Assembly: GCF_030697305.1 (NCBI RefSeq)
Contig: NZ_JAUYQL010000059.1
Span: 1-36,211 of the forward strand
Source of the DNA: Phenylobacterium sp.
Lineage (GTDB): Bacteria; Pseudomonadota; Alphaproteobacteria; Caulobacterales; Caulobacteraceae
Length of the DNA stretch: 36,211 bases
Direction: 5' to 3'
Both the position numbers and the translations under genes were made by a program. Below are positions 23,079 through 31,796 of this stretch, in pieces. Below the pieces are notes generated by a model that was not told the DNA's origin, did not search any database, and saw only the letters and a program-made list of their open reading frames with translations. Numbering within the stretch: the stretch's first letter is position 1; each line of letters opens with the position of its first letter.

Positions 23079-23855
23079 ATGCTGATCGACAGCCACGTCA
23101 ATCTTCACGCCCCGCAGTTCGACGCCGACCGCGCCGAGGTGATCGCCCGCGCACGCGAAGCCGGCGTCGCTCTGATGGTCAACATCAGCGACCGATTGTC
23201 GAACTTCGCCGCCGTCCGTGCGGTGGCTGAGGCCCCGGACATCTGGTGCACCGTGGGCACCCATCCGCACGAGGCCAAGGAGAACCCGGCGCTGAACGCC
23301 GCTGATCTGCTGGCCCTCGCCAGCGACCCCAAAGTCGTCGGGATCGGCGAGACGGGCCTCGATTTCCACTACGACCTCAGCCCCCGCGACGTACAGGCCC
23401 AGGTGTTCCGCGCCCATGTGACAGCGGCGCGCGAGAGCGGCCTGCCGCTGGTGATCCATACGCGTGAAGCCGACCAGGCGATGGGCGACATCCTGGAAGA
23501 GGAATACGCGCGCGGTCCGTTCCGCATGCTGATGCACTGCTACACCAGCGGGGCCGAACTCGCCGCGCGCGCGGCGGCCCTGGGATCCTGGTTTTCGGTG
23601 TCGGGCATCGCCACCTTCAAGGCCGCCCAGGACGTGCGTGACGTGGTGGCGCAGATGCCGGCCGACCGGATCATCGTCGAGACCGATTGCCCCTACCTCG
23701 CTCCCATTCCACATCGCGGACGGCGCAATGAGCCCGCCTTCCTGCCGCATGTCCTCGACAAGCTGGCCGAGGTCCGCGGATGGTCGCGGGGCGAGGCCGA
23801 GCAACGCACGCAGGACGCCTTCTTCGACCTGTTCGACAGGATTCCGCGCCCGTGA
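23079..23855 (+). CDS. tatD: TatD-family metal-dependent hydrolase (deoxyribonuclease)
   Basis: A 258-residue TIM-barrel hydrolase of the TatD/YcfH family, which acts as a Mg-dependent 3'-5' exonuclease in DNA repair and quality control. Metal-ligand motifs are Glu91 (GIGETGLDF), His127 (VIHTREA), His153 (LMHCYTSG) and Asp203 (ETDCPYLAP), all present. The N-terminal HxH motif reads DSHVNLH, so the second position is Asn8 rather than His; E. coli TatD itself has a VNL at this point, so activity can persist. It starts 5 nt after holB and overlaps the MBL gene at its stop. Confidence 0.94.
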   Translation: MLIDSHVNLHAPQFDADRAEVIARAREAGVALMVNISDRLSNFAAVRAVAEAPDIWCTVGTHPHEAKENPALNAADLLALASDPKVVGIGETGLDFHYDLSPRDVQAQVFRAHVTAARESGLPLVIHTREADQAMGDILEEEYARGPFRMLMHCYTSGAELAARAAALGSWFSVSGIATFKAAQDVRDVVAQMPADRIIVETDCPYLAPIPHRGRRNEPAFLPHVLDKLAEVRGWSRGEAEQRTQDAFFDLFDRIPRP

Positions 23856-24676
23856 GCGGCATGCTGGAGTTCACCATCCTGGGCAGCGGCTCGTCCGGCG
23901 GCGTACCGCGCGCCGACGGCGCGTGGGGCGACTGCGACCCCAACGATCCGCGGAACCTGCGCACGCGGTGTTCGCTGCTGGTGCGCCGGCGGGGGGAGGT
24001 CCCAGAGCGGGAAACCACGGTCGTCGTCGACACCTCGCCCGACCTGCGCCTGCAGACGGCCAGCGCAGGCGCCAAGCGCCTCGACGCTATCCTGCTCAGC
24101 CACGACCACGCCGACCAGGTCCACGGTCTGGATGACGTACGCGCCTTCTACCTGCACGACGGCGTGCGCATTCCCTGCCATATGGACGCTGCGACGCGCG
24201 GCACGGTGCTGCGTCGCTTCGACTATGTGTTCGTAGGCGAGGGGGGTTACCCGGCGATCTGCCAGGCTGAAGCCATGCCGGCGCACGGCCAACCCTGGAG
24301 CGTGCAGGGGCCAAGCGGGGCGATTCCAGTGGTCGGTTTCGATCAGGACCACGGGCTGGTGCGCTCCGTCGGCTTCCGCTTTGGCGACGTGGCCTATTCC
24401 AGCGATGTGCTGGATTTACCTGAAGAATCCTTCGCGGCGCTCGAGGGCCTGGATGTGTGGATTGTCGATGCGCTCCGCTGGCGGCCGCACCCGACACATG
24501 CCCATGTGGAACGAGCGCTGGCTTGGATAGATCGGCTGAAACCCAGGCGCGCGATCCTCACAAATCTTCACATCGACCTGGACTACGCGGCGCTGGCCGC
24601 GGCCCTGCCGCCCGGGGTCGAGCCCGCGTACGACGGCCTTCGGTTCGAGCATCACTTGGGCCGGGAATTCGAATGA
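23852..24676 (+). CDS. MBL-fold metallo-hydrolase (PhnP-like)
   Basis: A 274-residue metallo-beta-lactamase-fold protein of the PhnP/phosphoribosyl-cyclic-phosphodiesterase group. The N-terminus TILGSGSSGGVPR is diagnostic. The metal site SHDHADQVHG supplies His84, His86, Asp88 and His91, and later ligands are in DVAYSSDVLDLP and LTNLHIDLDY. Such proteins hydrolyse cyclic phosphodiesters. It is adjacent to tatD in many alphaproteobacteria, although the exact role is not settled. The GTG at 23852 overlaps the tatD stop as GTGA; the ATG at 23861 is an equally plausible start. Confidence 0.92.
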   Translation: MSGMLEFTILGSGSSGGVPRADGAWGDCDPNDPRNLRTRCSLLVRRRGEVPERETTVVVDTSPDLRLQTASAGAKRLDAILLSHDHADQVHGLDDVRAFYLHDGVRIPCHMDAATRGTVLRRFDYVFVGEGGYPAICQAEAMPAHGQPWSVQGPSGAIPVVGFDQDHGLVRSVGFRFGDVAYSSDVLDLPEESFAALEGLDVWIVDALRWRPHPTHAHVERALAWIDRLKPRRAILTNLHIDLDYAALAAALPPGVEPAYDGLRFEHHLGREFE

Positions 24677-25278
24677 CGGCTCAGCATCTCAAACTGGGTT
24701 TCCTCGCGTCCCGAAACGGGTCCAGCGCGCGGGCGGTGATTGCGGCCATTGAATCCGGTCGCCTGGACGCCAGCGCGCGCCTTGTGGTCAGCAACAACCG
24801 GACGGCGCCGCTCTTGGCGTTCGCCGAAGCGCACGCGATTCCTGCACTGTGCATCGCCACGCAGGCCGACCCTCGGGCCGCCGACGCCAGGCTTAGTGAG
24901 GCGCTCCAGACTGCAGGCGTCGAGCTTGTCGTGCTGTCGGGATACCTGCGCCAACTCGGCCCCAAGGTGCTGGGCGCCTACCGGAACCGCGTGCTCAATA
25001 TCCATCCAGGCCCGCTGCCTCGGTTCGGCGGGCATGGCATGTACGGCCGTCATGTCCATGAGGCGGTGATCGCGGCCGGTGTCGCGGAAAGCGGCGCGTG
25101 TATCCTGGTTGTCGACGAGGAATACGACCACGGACCGGTCATCGCGCGCCACGTCGTGCCGGTGGAGCCGGGCGATACGGCCGAAACGCTGGAAGCCCGT
25201 GTGACGGCGGCAGAGCCGGGATTCTTCGTGGAGACCTTGCAACGGATCGCCCAGGGCGAACTCAAGCTGCCCGGTTAA
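24673..25278 (+). CDS. purN: Phosphoribosylglycinamide formyltransferase (PurN-type)
   Basis: A 201-residue formyltransferase expected to transfer a formyl group from 10-formyl-tetrahydrofolate to GAR in purine synthesis. Catalytic residues correspond to Asn109 and His111 (LNIHPGPLP) and Asp152 (EEYDHGPVI), all intact; the phosphate-binding SRNGSSARA loop is near the start (~13-21). Length matches PurN. The start overlaps the MBL stop as ATGA, so it is co-translated with the tatD operon, which is an unusual setting: purN normally follows purM. It could be a second, specialised formyltransferase rather than the housekeeping PurN, which cannot be decided here. Confidence 0.85.
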   Translation: MTAQHLKLGFLASRNGSSARAVIAAIESGRLDASARLVVSNNRTAPLLAFAEAHAIPALCIATQADPRAADARLSEALQTAGVELVVLSGYLRQLGPKVLGAYRNRVLNIHPGPLPRFGGHGMYGRHVHEAVIAAGVAESGACILVVDEEYDHGPVIARHVVPVEPGDTAETLEARVTAAEPGFFVETLQRIAQGELKLPG

Positions 25279-25403
25279 CGCCTGATCGGCAGCAATCTCA
25301 TAGGTGTTCCAATTTCCGATAATCTATCTTAGGCGCAATTTTGATATCGCAACGAGGCTGATAGCGGGCCCCTGTTCATGGACCTTAACGGCCGCAGCCC
25401 ATT
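25279..25403. other. AT-richer convergent intergenic spacer
   Basis: This 125-bp gap between convergent purN and the VOC gene is clearly less GC-rich than its surroundings, for example AATTTCCGATAATCTATC and CAATTTTGATATCG. No good hairpin with a T-run was found. It probably serves as the transcription end zone of both genes. Confidence 0.4.
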
Positions 25404-25826
25404 TCAATTGCCGAACGTGACGTGGCCCTGGGCGTCGATCGGCCAGGCAGGGTTCCAGGCGATCTCCCAGGCGTGATCGTCCGGATCTGCGACGTAGCCG
25501 CGGAAGCCGCCATGCGCCGGCGCATCGGCGGCGCGCAGGACACGGCCGCCCGCGTTGGCGAGACGATCGATCAAGGGCTGGACGGCAGCCTGGGTCGCGA
25601 CGTTGTGAGCCAGGGCGAAGGCCCCAGGCGATGCCAGGCCGCCGCGCTGCATGTCTGCCTCCAGCGCCGGCTTCAACCACGTGCCCAGGACGAAGCCGTT
25701 CATCTGGTAAAACGCGATCTCTTCGTTTTCGAACACCGGCGTCCACCCGAAGCCGTCCACATAGAATCGCTTGGAGCGCGTCAGATCGGCGACGCCTAGG
25801 GTGATGACGGACATCTGTTGCTGCAC
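25404..25826 (-). CDS. VOC-family (glyoxalase/bleomycin-resistance fold) protein
   Basis: A 140-residue vicinal-oxygen-chelate-fold protein with two beta-alpha-beta-beta-beta modules. Visible are ITLGVADLTRSKRFYVDGFG at the N-terminus, FYQMNGFVLGTW in the first module, and GGFRGYVADPDDHAWEIAWNP at the end, which carries the usual terminal glutamate metal ligand. Members include glyoxalases, dioxygenases and resistance proteins; this type is usually labelled VOC family of unknown substrate. The GTG at 25826 has GGGAG 7 nt upstream; the ATG at 25814 (MSVITLG) is the alternative. It is monocistronic and convergent with purN. Confidence 0.92.
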   Translation of the reverse strand: MQQQMSVITLGVADLTRSKRFYVDGFGWTPVFENEEIAFYQMNGFVLGTWLKPALEADMQRGGLASPGAFALAHNVATQAAVQPLIDRLANAGGRVLRAADAPAHGGFRGYVADPDDHAWEIAWNPAWPIDAQGHVTFGN

Positions 25827-25945
25827 GGCGGGGCTCCCGGGATGAGTGAAGAGGCAAAGCGGCGCCCTGCCCCGCTTTCTCCGGTCGTTAAGAGTCTGGC
25901 GGATGCTTGCGTTCCACGGCAAGCTTGAGCGTGATGGAGGTCGCC

Positions 25946-26377
25946 ATGCGCATCGTGATTTTGGCAATGTTGATTGGGTTGTCCGCCTGGGCCGGAGCGG
26001 CCGCAGCGCAGGACACGAGATGGGCGTCGGCGGTCCGCGCGGATGGATGGCCGCCGGCCCGGCTGACCAGTGACGGCGACATGTTGATCTATCGCAGGCC
26101 CGCGCCAGCCGGCCCAGAGGGCTACCCGCGGCTACAGCTTCGCTATGAATACCGCGACGGCGAAGTGATGGGCGGAAAGCGTTATCTCAGCATGCTGAGC
26201 CTAGACGAGTATGACTGCCGGGGTGGACGCTTCCGCAACCTCCGCGTAGCGGTGTTCGCCGGCCACAACGCGGAGGGGCAATCGATCCAGCCACCGGATG
26301 CAACCGACCCCTGGGCCAAGCCGCAGCCGGGCACGGTCGACGGGAAGTCGCTGGAGATCGCCTGCGCCAAGCGCTGA
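25946..26377 (+). CDS. Secreted surface-adhesin E-like protein
   Basis: A 143-residue exported protein. A signal peptide covers residues 1-21 (MRIVILAMLIGLSAWAGAAA then AQD). The mature part shows short beta-strand-like segments with conserved-looking LQLRYEYRDGEV, YLSMLSLDEYDCRGGRFR and a C-terminal EIACAK; the two cysteines could form a disulfide. The W/YDC/C pattern resembles the surface-adhesin protein E family (named for Haemophilus protein E), although alphaproteobacterial members have no proven adhesive role. The ATG at 25946 is chosen for GGAGG five nt upstream. hisC follows 58 bp later on the same strand. Confidence 0.75.
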   Translation: MRIVILAMLIGLSAWAGAAAAQDTRWASAVRADGWPPARLTSDGDMLIYRRPAPAGPEGYPRLQLRYEYRDGEVMGGKRYLSMLSLDEYDCRGGRFRNLRVAVFAGHNAEGQSIQPPDATDPWAKPQPGTVDGKSLEIACAKR

Positions 26378-26435
26378 AGGTCCGAAAGGTCGCGAGACGC
26401 TGGACATGGCGGGCGCGATTGCGCACTGACCCCGC

Positions 26436-27497
26436 ATGAGCCGTTTCTGGAGCGATCTGGTCCGCGAGCTGGAACCCTATGTGCCCGGCGAACAGCCGCG
26501 CGTCGCCGATCTGGTGAAGCTGAACACCAATGAGAGCCCGTTCGGCCCCTCCCCGGCCGTAACGGCGGCGATCACCGCCGAAGCGGCGGAAACGCTGCGG
26601 CTATACCCCGATCCCCAATCGAGCGCGCTGCGTGAGGCGCTGGCGACCTATCACGGCGTGAAACCCGACCAGGTGTTCGTCGGCAACGGTTCCGATGAGG
26701 TGCTGGCCCACGCCTTCGTCGCCTTGCTGAAGCATGACGCGCCGCTACTGTTTCCGGATGTGACCTACAGCTTCTATCCGGTCTATTGCGCGTTGTTTGG
26801 GATCGACTACGACACCGTGCCGCTGGACGAGGCGATGAACGTTCGCGTCGCCGACTACCGCAGACCTGCCGGGGCGATCATCCTGGCGAACCCGAACGCG
26901 CCGACCGGCGTCGCGTTGCCGCGCGACGAGATTCGCCGACTGCTTGCGGATCATCCCGACCAGCCCGTGGTGGTCGACGAGGCCTATGTCGACTTCGGCG
27001 GTGAGACGGCGATCCCGCTGATCGCCGAACACCCGAATCTGCTCGTCGTGCACACCATGTCTAAGTCGCGTGGCCTGGCGGGGCTGCGGGTCGGCTATGC
27101 GATCGGCGATGCCGGCCTGATCGAGGCGCTGGTCCGCGTGAAGGATAGTTTCAACTCCTATCCTCTGGGCCGGCCCGTACAAGCGGGCGCGATAGCCTCG
27201 ATCGAGGACGAAGCCTATTTCCAGGACAGGCGCGCCGCGGTGATCGCGGGGCGGGAACGCATGACCCGCGGACTAAGGGCGCTGGGCTTCGAGGTCCTGC
27301 CCTCTTCGGCCAATTTCGTCTTTGCGCGCCATCCGGACCGAGGTGGGCGCGAGCTGGCGCAAGCTTTGCGCGAGCGCGGGGTTCTGGTGCGGCATTTCTC
27401 TGCACCTCGCACCGCTGACTTCCTGCGAATCACCGTCGGAACGGACTCGCAGATCGAGCGCCTGCTCACCGCGCTGACGGAGATCCTGAAGGGCTAG
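26436..27497 (+). CDS. hisC: Histidinol-phosphate aminotransferase
   Basis: A 353-residue PLP-dependent class I/II aminotransferase that converts imidazole-acetol phosphate to histidinol phosphate; many bacterial HisC proteins also transaminate aromatic amino acids. Landmarks are [13 protein letters not shown] at the N-terminus (typical of HisC), [11 protein letters not shown] for PLP phosphate contacts, NPNAPTG, DEAYVDF, the PLP lysine Lys210 in [15 protein letters not shown], and the C-terminal FLRITVGT with the substrate-binding arginine. Length is normal. No other his gene is near, and HisC dispersal from the his operon is common. Confidence 0.95.
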   Translation: MSRFWSDLVRELEPYVPGEQPRVADLVKLNTNESPFGPSPAVTAAITAEAAETLRLYPDPQSSALREALATYHGVKPDQVFVGNGSDEVLAHAFVALLKHDAPLLFPDVTYSFYPVYCALFGIDYDTVPLDEAMNVRVADYRRPAGAIILANPNAPTGVALPRDEIRRLLADHPDQPVVVDEAYVDFGGETAIPLIAEHPNLLVVHTMSKSRGLAGLRVGYAIGDAGLIEALVRVKDSFNSYPLGRPVQAGAIASIEDEAYFQDRRAAVIAGRERMTRGLRALGFEVLPSSANFVFARHPDRGGRELAQALRERGVLVRHFSAPRTADFLRITVGTDSQIERLLTALTEILKG

Positions 27498-27553
27498 ATC
27501 CCGCACCCGCCCCCGGAGCGGCGCCATGACTTCGCCGCAAGCTGGCGCGAACC

Positions 27554-27569
27554 ATGACGCTCACGTCAT
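27554..27569. promoter_or_regulatory. Inverted repeat upstream of the secreted orphan gene
   Basis: ATGACG-CTCA-CGTCAT has perfect 6-bp arms with a 4-bp centre, 95 bp before the start codon at 27664, in the 166-bp gap after hisC. Its dyad form fits a regulator-binding site; no matching regulator is nearby. Confidence 0.3.
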
Positions 27570-27663
27570 CGTGGCGTGACGGGGCGTTGTTCACCGTCTG
27601 ATCGCGCCCCATCTAAATGGTCCCCACGTGAACAGGGGCGACAATCAACGGGAGCCGATTCCC

Positions 27664-28155
27664 ATGCGTAAGATGAGCTTAGCGACCCTCGCCGCCCTCG
27701 GCGTCGTGTGGTCGGCGCCGGCGCTGGCGAGCGCGGAGGTGCGTGTCGCCGTGGCGCCCGATCTGCAGGCCAAGGCGGAGCATAAGTACGGCGTGCGAGA
27801 CGTCGATCGGCTGGCCGCCAGTCTGCGTCGCAGCGTCGAGCGTGAGCTAGGGCGCACCGGCGCCTACGACGGCGCGCGCCTGGAGCTGACACTGGTGGAC
27901 GTGAAGCCGAACCGACCGACGTTCAAGGAACTTGGCGACCGGCCGGGCCTGTCATTCCAGAGCTTCGGACTGGGCGGCGCGCAGATCGAGGGCCGCGCCA
28001 TCGGCCCCGACGGCTCGGTGACGCCGCTGAGCTACCGCTGGTACGAATCGGACATCCGCCAGGCGGCCCATGCGAGCACCTGGTCGGACGCGGAACGGAC
28101 GATCAACCAGTTCGCCTATCGTCTCGGGCGCGGCCAGGTGCTCGCCGAACGCTAA
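27664..28155 (+). CDS. Secreted protein of unknown function
   Basis: A 163-residue exported protein with a signal peptide at about residues 1-24 (MRKMSLATLAALGVVWSAP then ALASA). The mature domain reads like an alpha/beta protein: VRVAVAPDLQAKAEHKYGVRDVDRLAASLRR is a strand plus long helix broken into two blocks, followed by a LELTLVDVKPNRPTFKEL strand region and a Gly-rich FGLGGAQIEGRA strand. It ends with a helix containing WSDAERTINQFAYRLGRG. The mix resembles small DUF-type periplasmic proteins, but I do not recognise the family. GGGAG precedes the ATG at 27664. It sits alone between hisC and the symporter gene. Confidence 0.75.
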   Translation: MRKMSLATLAALGVVWSAPALASAEVRVAVAPDLQAKAEHKYGVRDVDRLAASLRRSVERELGRTGAYDGARLELTLVDVKPNRPTFKELGDRPGLSFQSFGLGGAQIEGRAIGPDGSVTPLSYRWYESDIRQAAHASTWSDAERTINQFAYRLGRGQVLAER

Positions 28156-28246
28156 AGCAAAGCGTGCATCCTTGCGTCACGGCCCGGCGCGCGGTCTGAT
28201 CGGCGGCGCGCTGCGGTTCGTGCGTGGTGCAGGGCGCGGGGGCGTG

Positions 28247-29635
28247 ATGGCGGGCGAGCGGCGAGCGACGAGCACTGTGGCCGCGCTGGCCGCTCCCTCA
28301 TTGCCCCAGGCGGCGTTGGGCCTGCCACTGGTGGTCTACCTTCCAGAATTCTACGTCAGTGAACACGGACTGAGCCTAGCCGCGGTCGGCGTCGCATTCA
28401 TGTGCGTGCGCATCCTGGACATCGGCTTCGACCCCTTCATCGGCGCGGTAATGGACCGCACACGCACCAGGTTCGGGCGCTTTCGGCCCTGGTTCGCATT
28501 CGCCACGCCGATCCTGATGCTGGCGTCCTACATGCTGTTCATGCCCTTGCCGGGCGCCGGCGCCGGATATCTGTGGTTCTGGCTGGTGGTGGTCTACGTG
28601 GGCTTCTCCATCGCCACGCTGGCGCAGCTCGCCTGGGGCGCGGTGCTCTCGCCGGACTACGACCAGCGCTCGCGCATCTACGCCTGGTGGCAGGTTGGCA
28701 ATGTGATCGGCGTGATCCTGGCGCTCGTCCTCCCCGTCGCGCTCCAACACCTGGGAGTCGAGGGCCATGCCGCCGGCGTCGCGGCCATGGGCTGGTTCAT
28801 TATCGTCATGCTGCCTTTGACCCTTGCGCTGGCGATCGCCCTCGTCCCAGAGCCCCAGATCATTTCCGCGCCGGAGCGAGCGGGTTTCCGCGAGTATCTG
28901 GGCTTGCTGAAACTGCCGACGGTCCGGCGGCTGTTGGGCGCTGATCTCGCTACCGGCATGGGCCCGGCGATCACCGGAGCGCTGTTCTTCTTCTATTTCG
29001 AGCGGGTGAAGGGCTTCCCCAAGGCCGAGGCGGAGCTGTTGCTGCTGATCTATTTCGTGGGCGGCCTACTCGGCGCGCCGATCTGGACCCGCCTCGCCTA
29101 TGTCATCGGCAAACATAAGGCGCTGGCCGCAGCCTGCCTGTTCTACGCGATCGTCACCGCGGCGGTCGTCGTCCTGCCGAAGGGAAACCTGGGCGCGGCC
29201 GGCGTGATGATGTTCGCCATCGGTCTGCCGTTCTCCGCCGGCGGATTCCTGCTGCGCGCGATGATGGCCGACGTGGGCGACGAGGTGCGGCTGGCCAGCG
29301 GCGTCGACCGCACGGGCCTACTCTACGCCTTGCTCAGCGGAACGGTGAAGCTCGCCTCCGCCGCCTCGGTCGGGATTACCTATGTGGGGCTGGAACTGGT
29401 CGGCTTCGACGCCAAGGCGGTCGGCCCTGATTCGGGGCTGGCAGGCCTCTCCGTGATGTTCATCGCGGCACCCGTGGCTCTGGCGCTGCTGGGCGGCTGG
29501 GCTATCCTCGGCTATCCGCTGAACGCCAAACGTCACGCCGAGATCCGCGCCGGCCTCGATGCGCGAGACCTCGCCGAAAACCCCGAGCCCGCGGCACCTG
29601 AGGAGGCCCATGCCCTCGCCCGCCCCGTCAACTGA
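28247..29635 (+). CDS. GPH-type MFS sugar/cation symporter
   Basis: A 462-residue inner-membrane transporter with about 12 hydrophobic segments, of the glycoside-pentoside-hexuronide:cation symporter group (MelB-like). Signatures are ILDIGFDPFIGAVMDRTRTRFGRFRPW (helix 2 to loop 2-3, with the Asp/Arg charges that bind cation and sugar in MelB; shown here split as ILDIGFDPFIGAVMDRTRTR and FGRFRPW), and YDQRSRIYAWWQ. The start is taken at the ATG at 28247 (GTG-ATG); upstream frame is a shadow of the preceding gene. The C-terminus overlaps mazG by 26 nt. The substrate is unknown; no sugar enzyme adjoins. Confidence 0.9.
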   Translation: MAGERRATSTVAALAAPSLPQAALGLPLVVYLPEFYVSEHGLSLAAVGVAFMCVRILDIGFDPFIGAVMDRTRTRFGRFRPWFAFATPILMLASYMLFMPLPGAGAGYLWFWLVVVYVGFSIATLAQLAWGAVLSPDYDQRSRIYAWWQVGNVIGVILALVLPVALQHLGVEGHAAGVAAMGWFIIVMLPLTLALAIALVPEPQIISAPERAGFREYLGLLKLPTVRRLLGADLATGMGPAITGALFFFYFERVKGFPKAEAELLLLIYFVGGLLGAPIWTRLAYVIGKHKALAAACLFYAIVTAAVVVLPKGNLGAAGVMMFAIGLPFSAGGFLLRAMMADVGDEVRLASGVDRTGLLYALLSGTVKLASAASVGITYVGLELVGFDAKAVGPDSGLAGLSVMFIAAPVALALLGGWAILGYPLNAKRHAEIRAGLDARDLAENPEPAAPEEAHALARPVN

Positions 29636-30422
29636 TCTGCCGCCGTTGGAGCAGTTGCTCGAGATCATGCGCCGGCTGCGCGATCCTCAGCACGGCTGTC
29701 CCTGGGACCGCGAGCAGACCTTCGCCACCATCGCCCCCTACACCGTGGAAGAGGCCTATGAGGTGGCCGACGCGATCGAGCGGGGCGACCTGGACGATCT
29801 GAAGGACGAACTCGGCGACCTGTTGCTGCAGGTGGTCTTCCACGCCCGCATCGCCGAGGAACGCGGCGACTTCGCCTTCGCCGACGTGGCCCAGGCGATC
29901 GTCGACAAGATGGTGCGCCGTCACCCCCACGTATTCGGCGACGCCGCCTACGCCGACGGGCGTGCGCAATTGGCCGGGTGGGAAGCCATCAAGGCCGATG
30001 AGCGCGCGGCCAAGGCCCGAAGCGGTGGCCTGCTCGGCGACGTGCCCGTCGGACTGCCGGCGCTGACACGCGCGGTGAAGCTGTCGAAGCGCGCGGCGGG
30101 CGTCGGGTTCGTTTGGCCGACGGTCGAGGACGTGGTCGCCAAGCTGAACGAGGAGGTCGCCGAACTGGAGGCCGAGATCGCCGCCGGCGACCTGGATAAG
30201 GCGCGAGAAGAGCTGGGCGACGTGCTGTTCGTGGTCGCTAACCTGGCGCGCACCCTGGGCGTCGAGCCGGAGGACGCGCTGCGCCTGACGAACGCAAAAT
30301 TCGTTCGTCGCTTCAGTCACATAGAGGCGAGGCTTGCGGAGCGGGGAAGTAGTCCCGCGCAATCCGACCTGGCCGAAATGGACGCGCTCTGGGACGAGGC
30401 CAAGGCCCTGGAGCGCGGCTAG
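29610..30422 (+). CDS. mazG: Nucleoside triphosphate pyrophosphohydrolase MazG
   Basis: A 270-residue two-domain MazG that hydrolyses canonical and damaged NTPs to NMP and PPi. Both all-alpha MazG repeats carry the Mg-binding ExxE...ExxD pattern: EEAYEVADAIERGDLDDLKDELGD is the first (residues about 43-66, quoted in parts EEAYEV and DELGD) and EEVAEL with EELGD is the second (~190-215). The CPWDREQTF motif near residue 30 is diagnostic. GAGGAGG lies just upstream of the ATG, inside the symporter gene. It converges with hflX and is part of the conserved neighbourhood with hfq/hflX. Confidence 0.95.
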   Translation: MPSPAPSTDLPPLEQLLEIMRRLRDPQHGCPWDREQTFATIAPYTVEEAYEVADAIERGDLDDLKDELGDLLLQVVFHARIAEERGDFAFADVAQAIVDKMVRRHPHVFGDAAYADGRAQLAGWEAIKADERAAKARSGGLLGDVPVGLPALTRAVKLSKRAAGVGFVWPTVEDVVAKLNEEVAELEAEIAAGDLDKAREELGDVLFVVANLARTLGVEPEDALRLTNAKFVRRFSHIEARLAERGSSPAQSDLAEMDALWDEAKALERG

Positions 30423-30439
30423 ACGGTCCGCCAACCGTC
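30422..30439 (+). terminator. Hairpin at the end of mazG, candidate terminator
   Basis: GACGGT-CCGCCA-ACCGTC gives a perfect 6-bp stem with a 6-nt loop beginning at the last base of the mazG stop codon, in the 54-bp convergent gap to hflX. No T-run follows. Confidence 0.4.
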
Positions 30440-30476
30440 GATCAGGCGCATGCTGGCGCACGCCGGGGCCGCCGAC

Positions 30477-31796
30477 CTAGTGGACCCTCAGCTCCGCTTG
30501 TGGATAGAGCTGCTCGAATTGGCCCAGCGCCTGGGCGGTGAGGCGCACCGACATCACCACGCCGCCGTCGTCGGCGGGCAGGCTCTCGACCACGCGGCCG
30601 TTGCGATAAAGCCAGGCGATCGCCGCCCCTTCGCCTGCCGGCACATGGGCCTCAATGGGATCGGCGTCGTCGACCATGCCGGCGACGGCGTCGAGCAGTT
30701 CTGAACACCCCTGCCCCGTCTGGGCGGAGACCAGCAGGGCTGGCGGATGACGGCGGCGTGCATCGCCGGTCAGGCTCTCGCGGGTGTCGGCGTCCAGCAG
30801 ATCGGCCTTGTTCCAGATTTCGAGCACGCGGCGCGTCTCCAGATCGACGCCCAGCCGGTCCAGCACGCCGGCCACGTCGTCAGCCTGGGCCTGACTTTCA
30901 TCGCCTGCCACGTCGCGTACGTGGAGGATCACATCAGCCTCGCGCACCTCTTCCAGCGTGGCGCGGAACGCCTCGACCAGTTCGTGTGGCAGGTCGGAGA
31001 TGAAGCCGACGGTGTCGGACAAGATCGCGGGGCGGCCGTCAGGCAGCTTCAGCATGCGCAGAGTCGGATCCAGCGTTGCAAACAGCATGTCCTCGGCGAC
31101 CACGGTCGAATCGGTCAACCTGTTGAACAGTGTGGATTTTCCGGCGTTGGTATAGCCCACGAGCGCGACGGTTGGATAAGGGTGCCGCTGGCGCGCGGAA
31201 CGCTGCAGGGTTCGGGTGCGGCGCACCTCGACCAGTTCGCGCTTCAGCTTGCCGATCCGCTCGGCGAGCAGCCGGCGGTCGGTTTCGATCTGGGTTTCGC
31301 CGGGGCCGCCCATGACCCCGAAGCCGCCGCGCTGCCGCTCCAGGTGGGTCCAGGTGCGCACCAGGCGCGAGCGTTCGTAGGAGAGCCTGGCGAGTTCCAC
31401 CTGCAGGCGCCCTTCGCGGGTGCGCGCGCGCCGCGCGAAGATCTCCAGGATCAGGCCGGTGCGGTCGATCACCTTGACCCGCCAGGCCTTCTCCAGGTTG
31501 CGCTGCTGCACGGGCGTCAGCGCGTCGTCGATCACCGCCACATCGACCTCGAGGTCTTCGCAGAGGTGGCCGATCTCCTCGACCTTGCCCTTGCCGAACA
31601 AGGTCGCCGGCGTGCGCTTACGCAGCGGCGCGATGAGCGTGTCCACGACCACGAGATCGAGAGCGGCGGCCAGGCCGCTCGCCTCCTCCAGCCGCGCCTG
31701 CGGGCTGCGCGCACTAGAGCGCTCTTCACGATCTGGATAGAGGACGAGCGCGCGTTGCGGCGGCGCCTCGCGGTCAACGGATTTGGATGAACTCAA
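30477..31796 (-). CDS. hflX: GTPase HflX
   Basis: A 439-residue ribosome-associated GTPase that splits stalled or heat-damaged 70S ribosomes. The N-terminal HflX domain has [10 protein letters not shown] (~67-76); the linker helix carries [23 protein letters not shown] sequence (~157-175). The G-domain shows G1 GYTNAGKST (214-222), DTVG (G3), NKAD (G4) and SAQTGQG (G5). The start is a TTG at 31796 overlapping the hfq stop as TTGA, which implies strong translational coupling with hfq; no ATG or GTG competes nearby. This is the order seen widely (hfq-hflX). Confidence 0.95.
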   Translation of the reverse strand: MSSSKSVDREAPPQRALVLYPDREERSSARSPQARLEEASGLAAALDLVVVDTLIAPLRKRTPATLFGKGKVEEIGHLCEDLEVDVAVIDDALTPVQQRNLEKAWRVKVIDRTGLILEIFARRARTREGRLQVELARLSYERSRLVRTWTHLERQRGGFGVMGGPGETQIETDRRLLAERIGKLKRELVEVRRTRTLQRSARQRHPYPTVALVGYTNAGKSTLFNRLTDSTVVAEDMLFATLDPTLRMLKLPDGRPAILSDTVGFISDLPHELVEAFRATLEEVREADVILHVRDVAGDESQAQADDVAGVLDRLGVDLETRRVLEIWNKADLLDADTRESLTGDARRRHPPALLVSAQTGQGCSELLDAVAGMVDDADPIEAHVPAGEGAAIAWLYRNGRVVESLPADDGGVVMSVRLTAQALGQFEQLYPQAELRVH

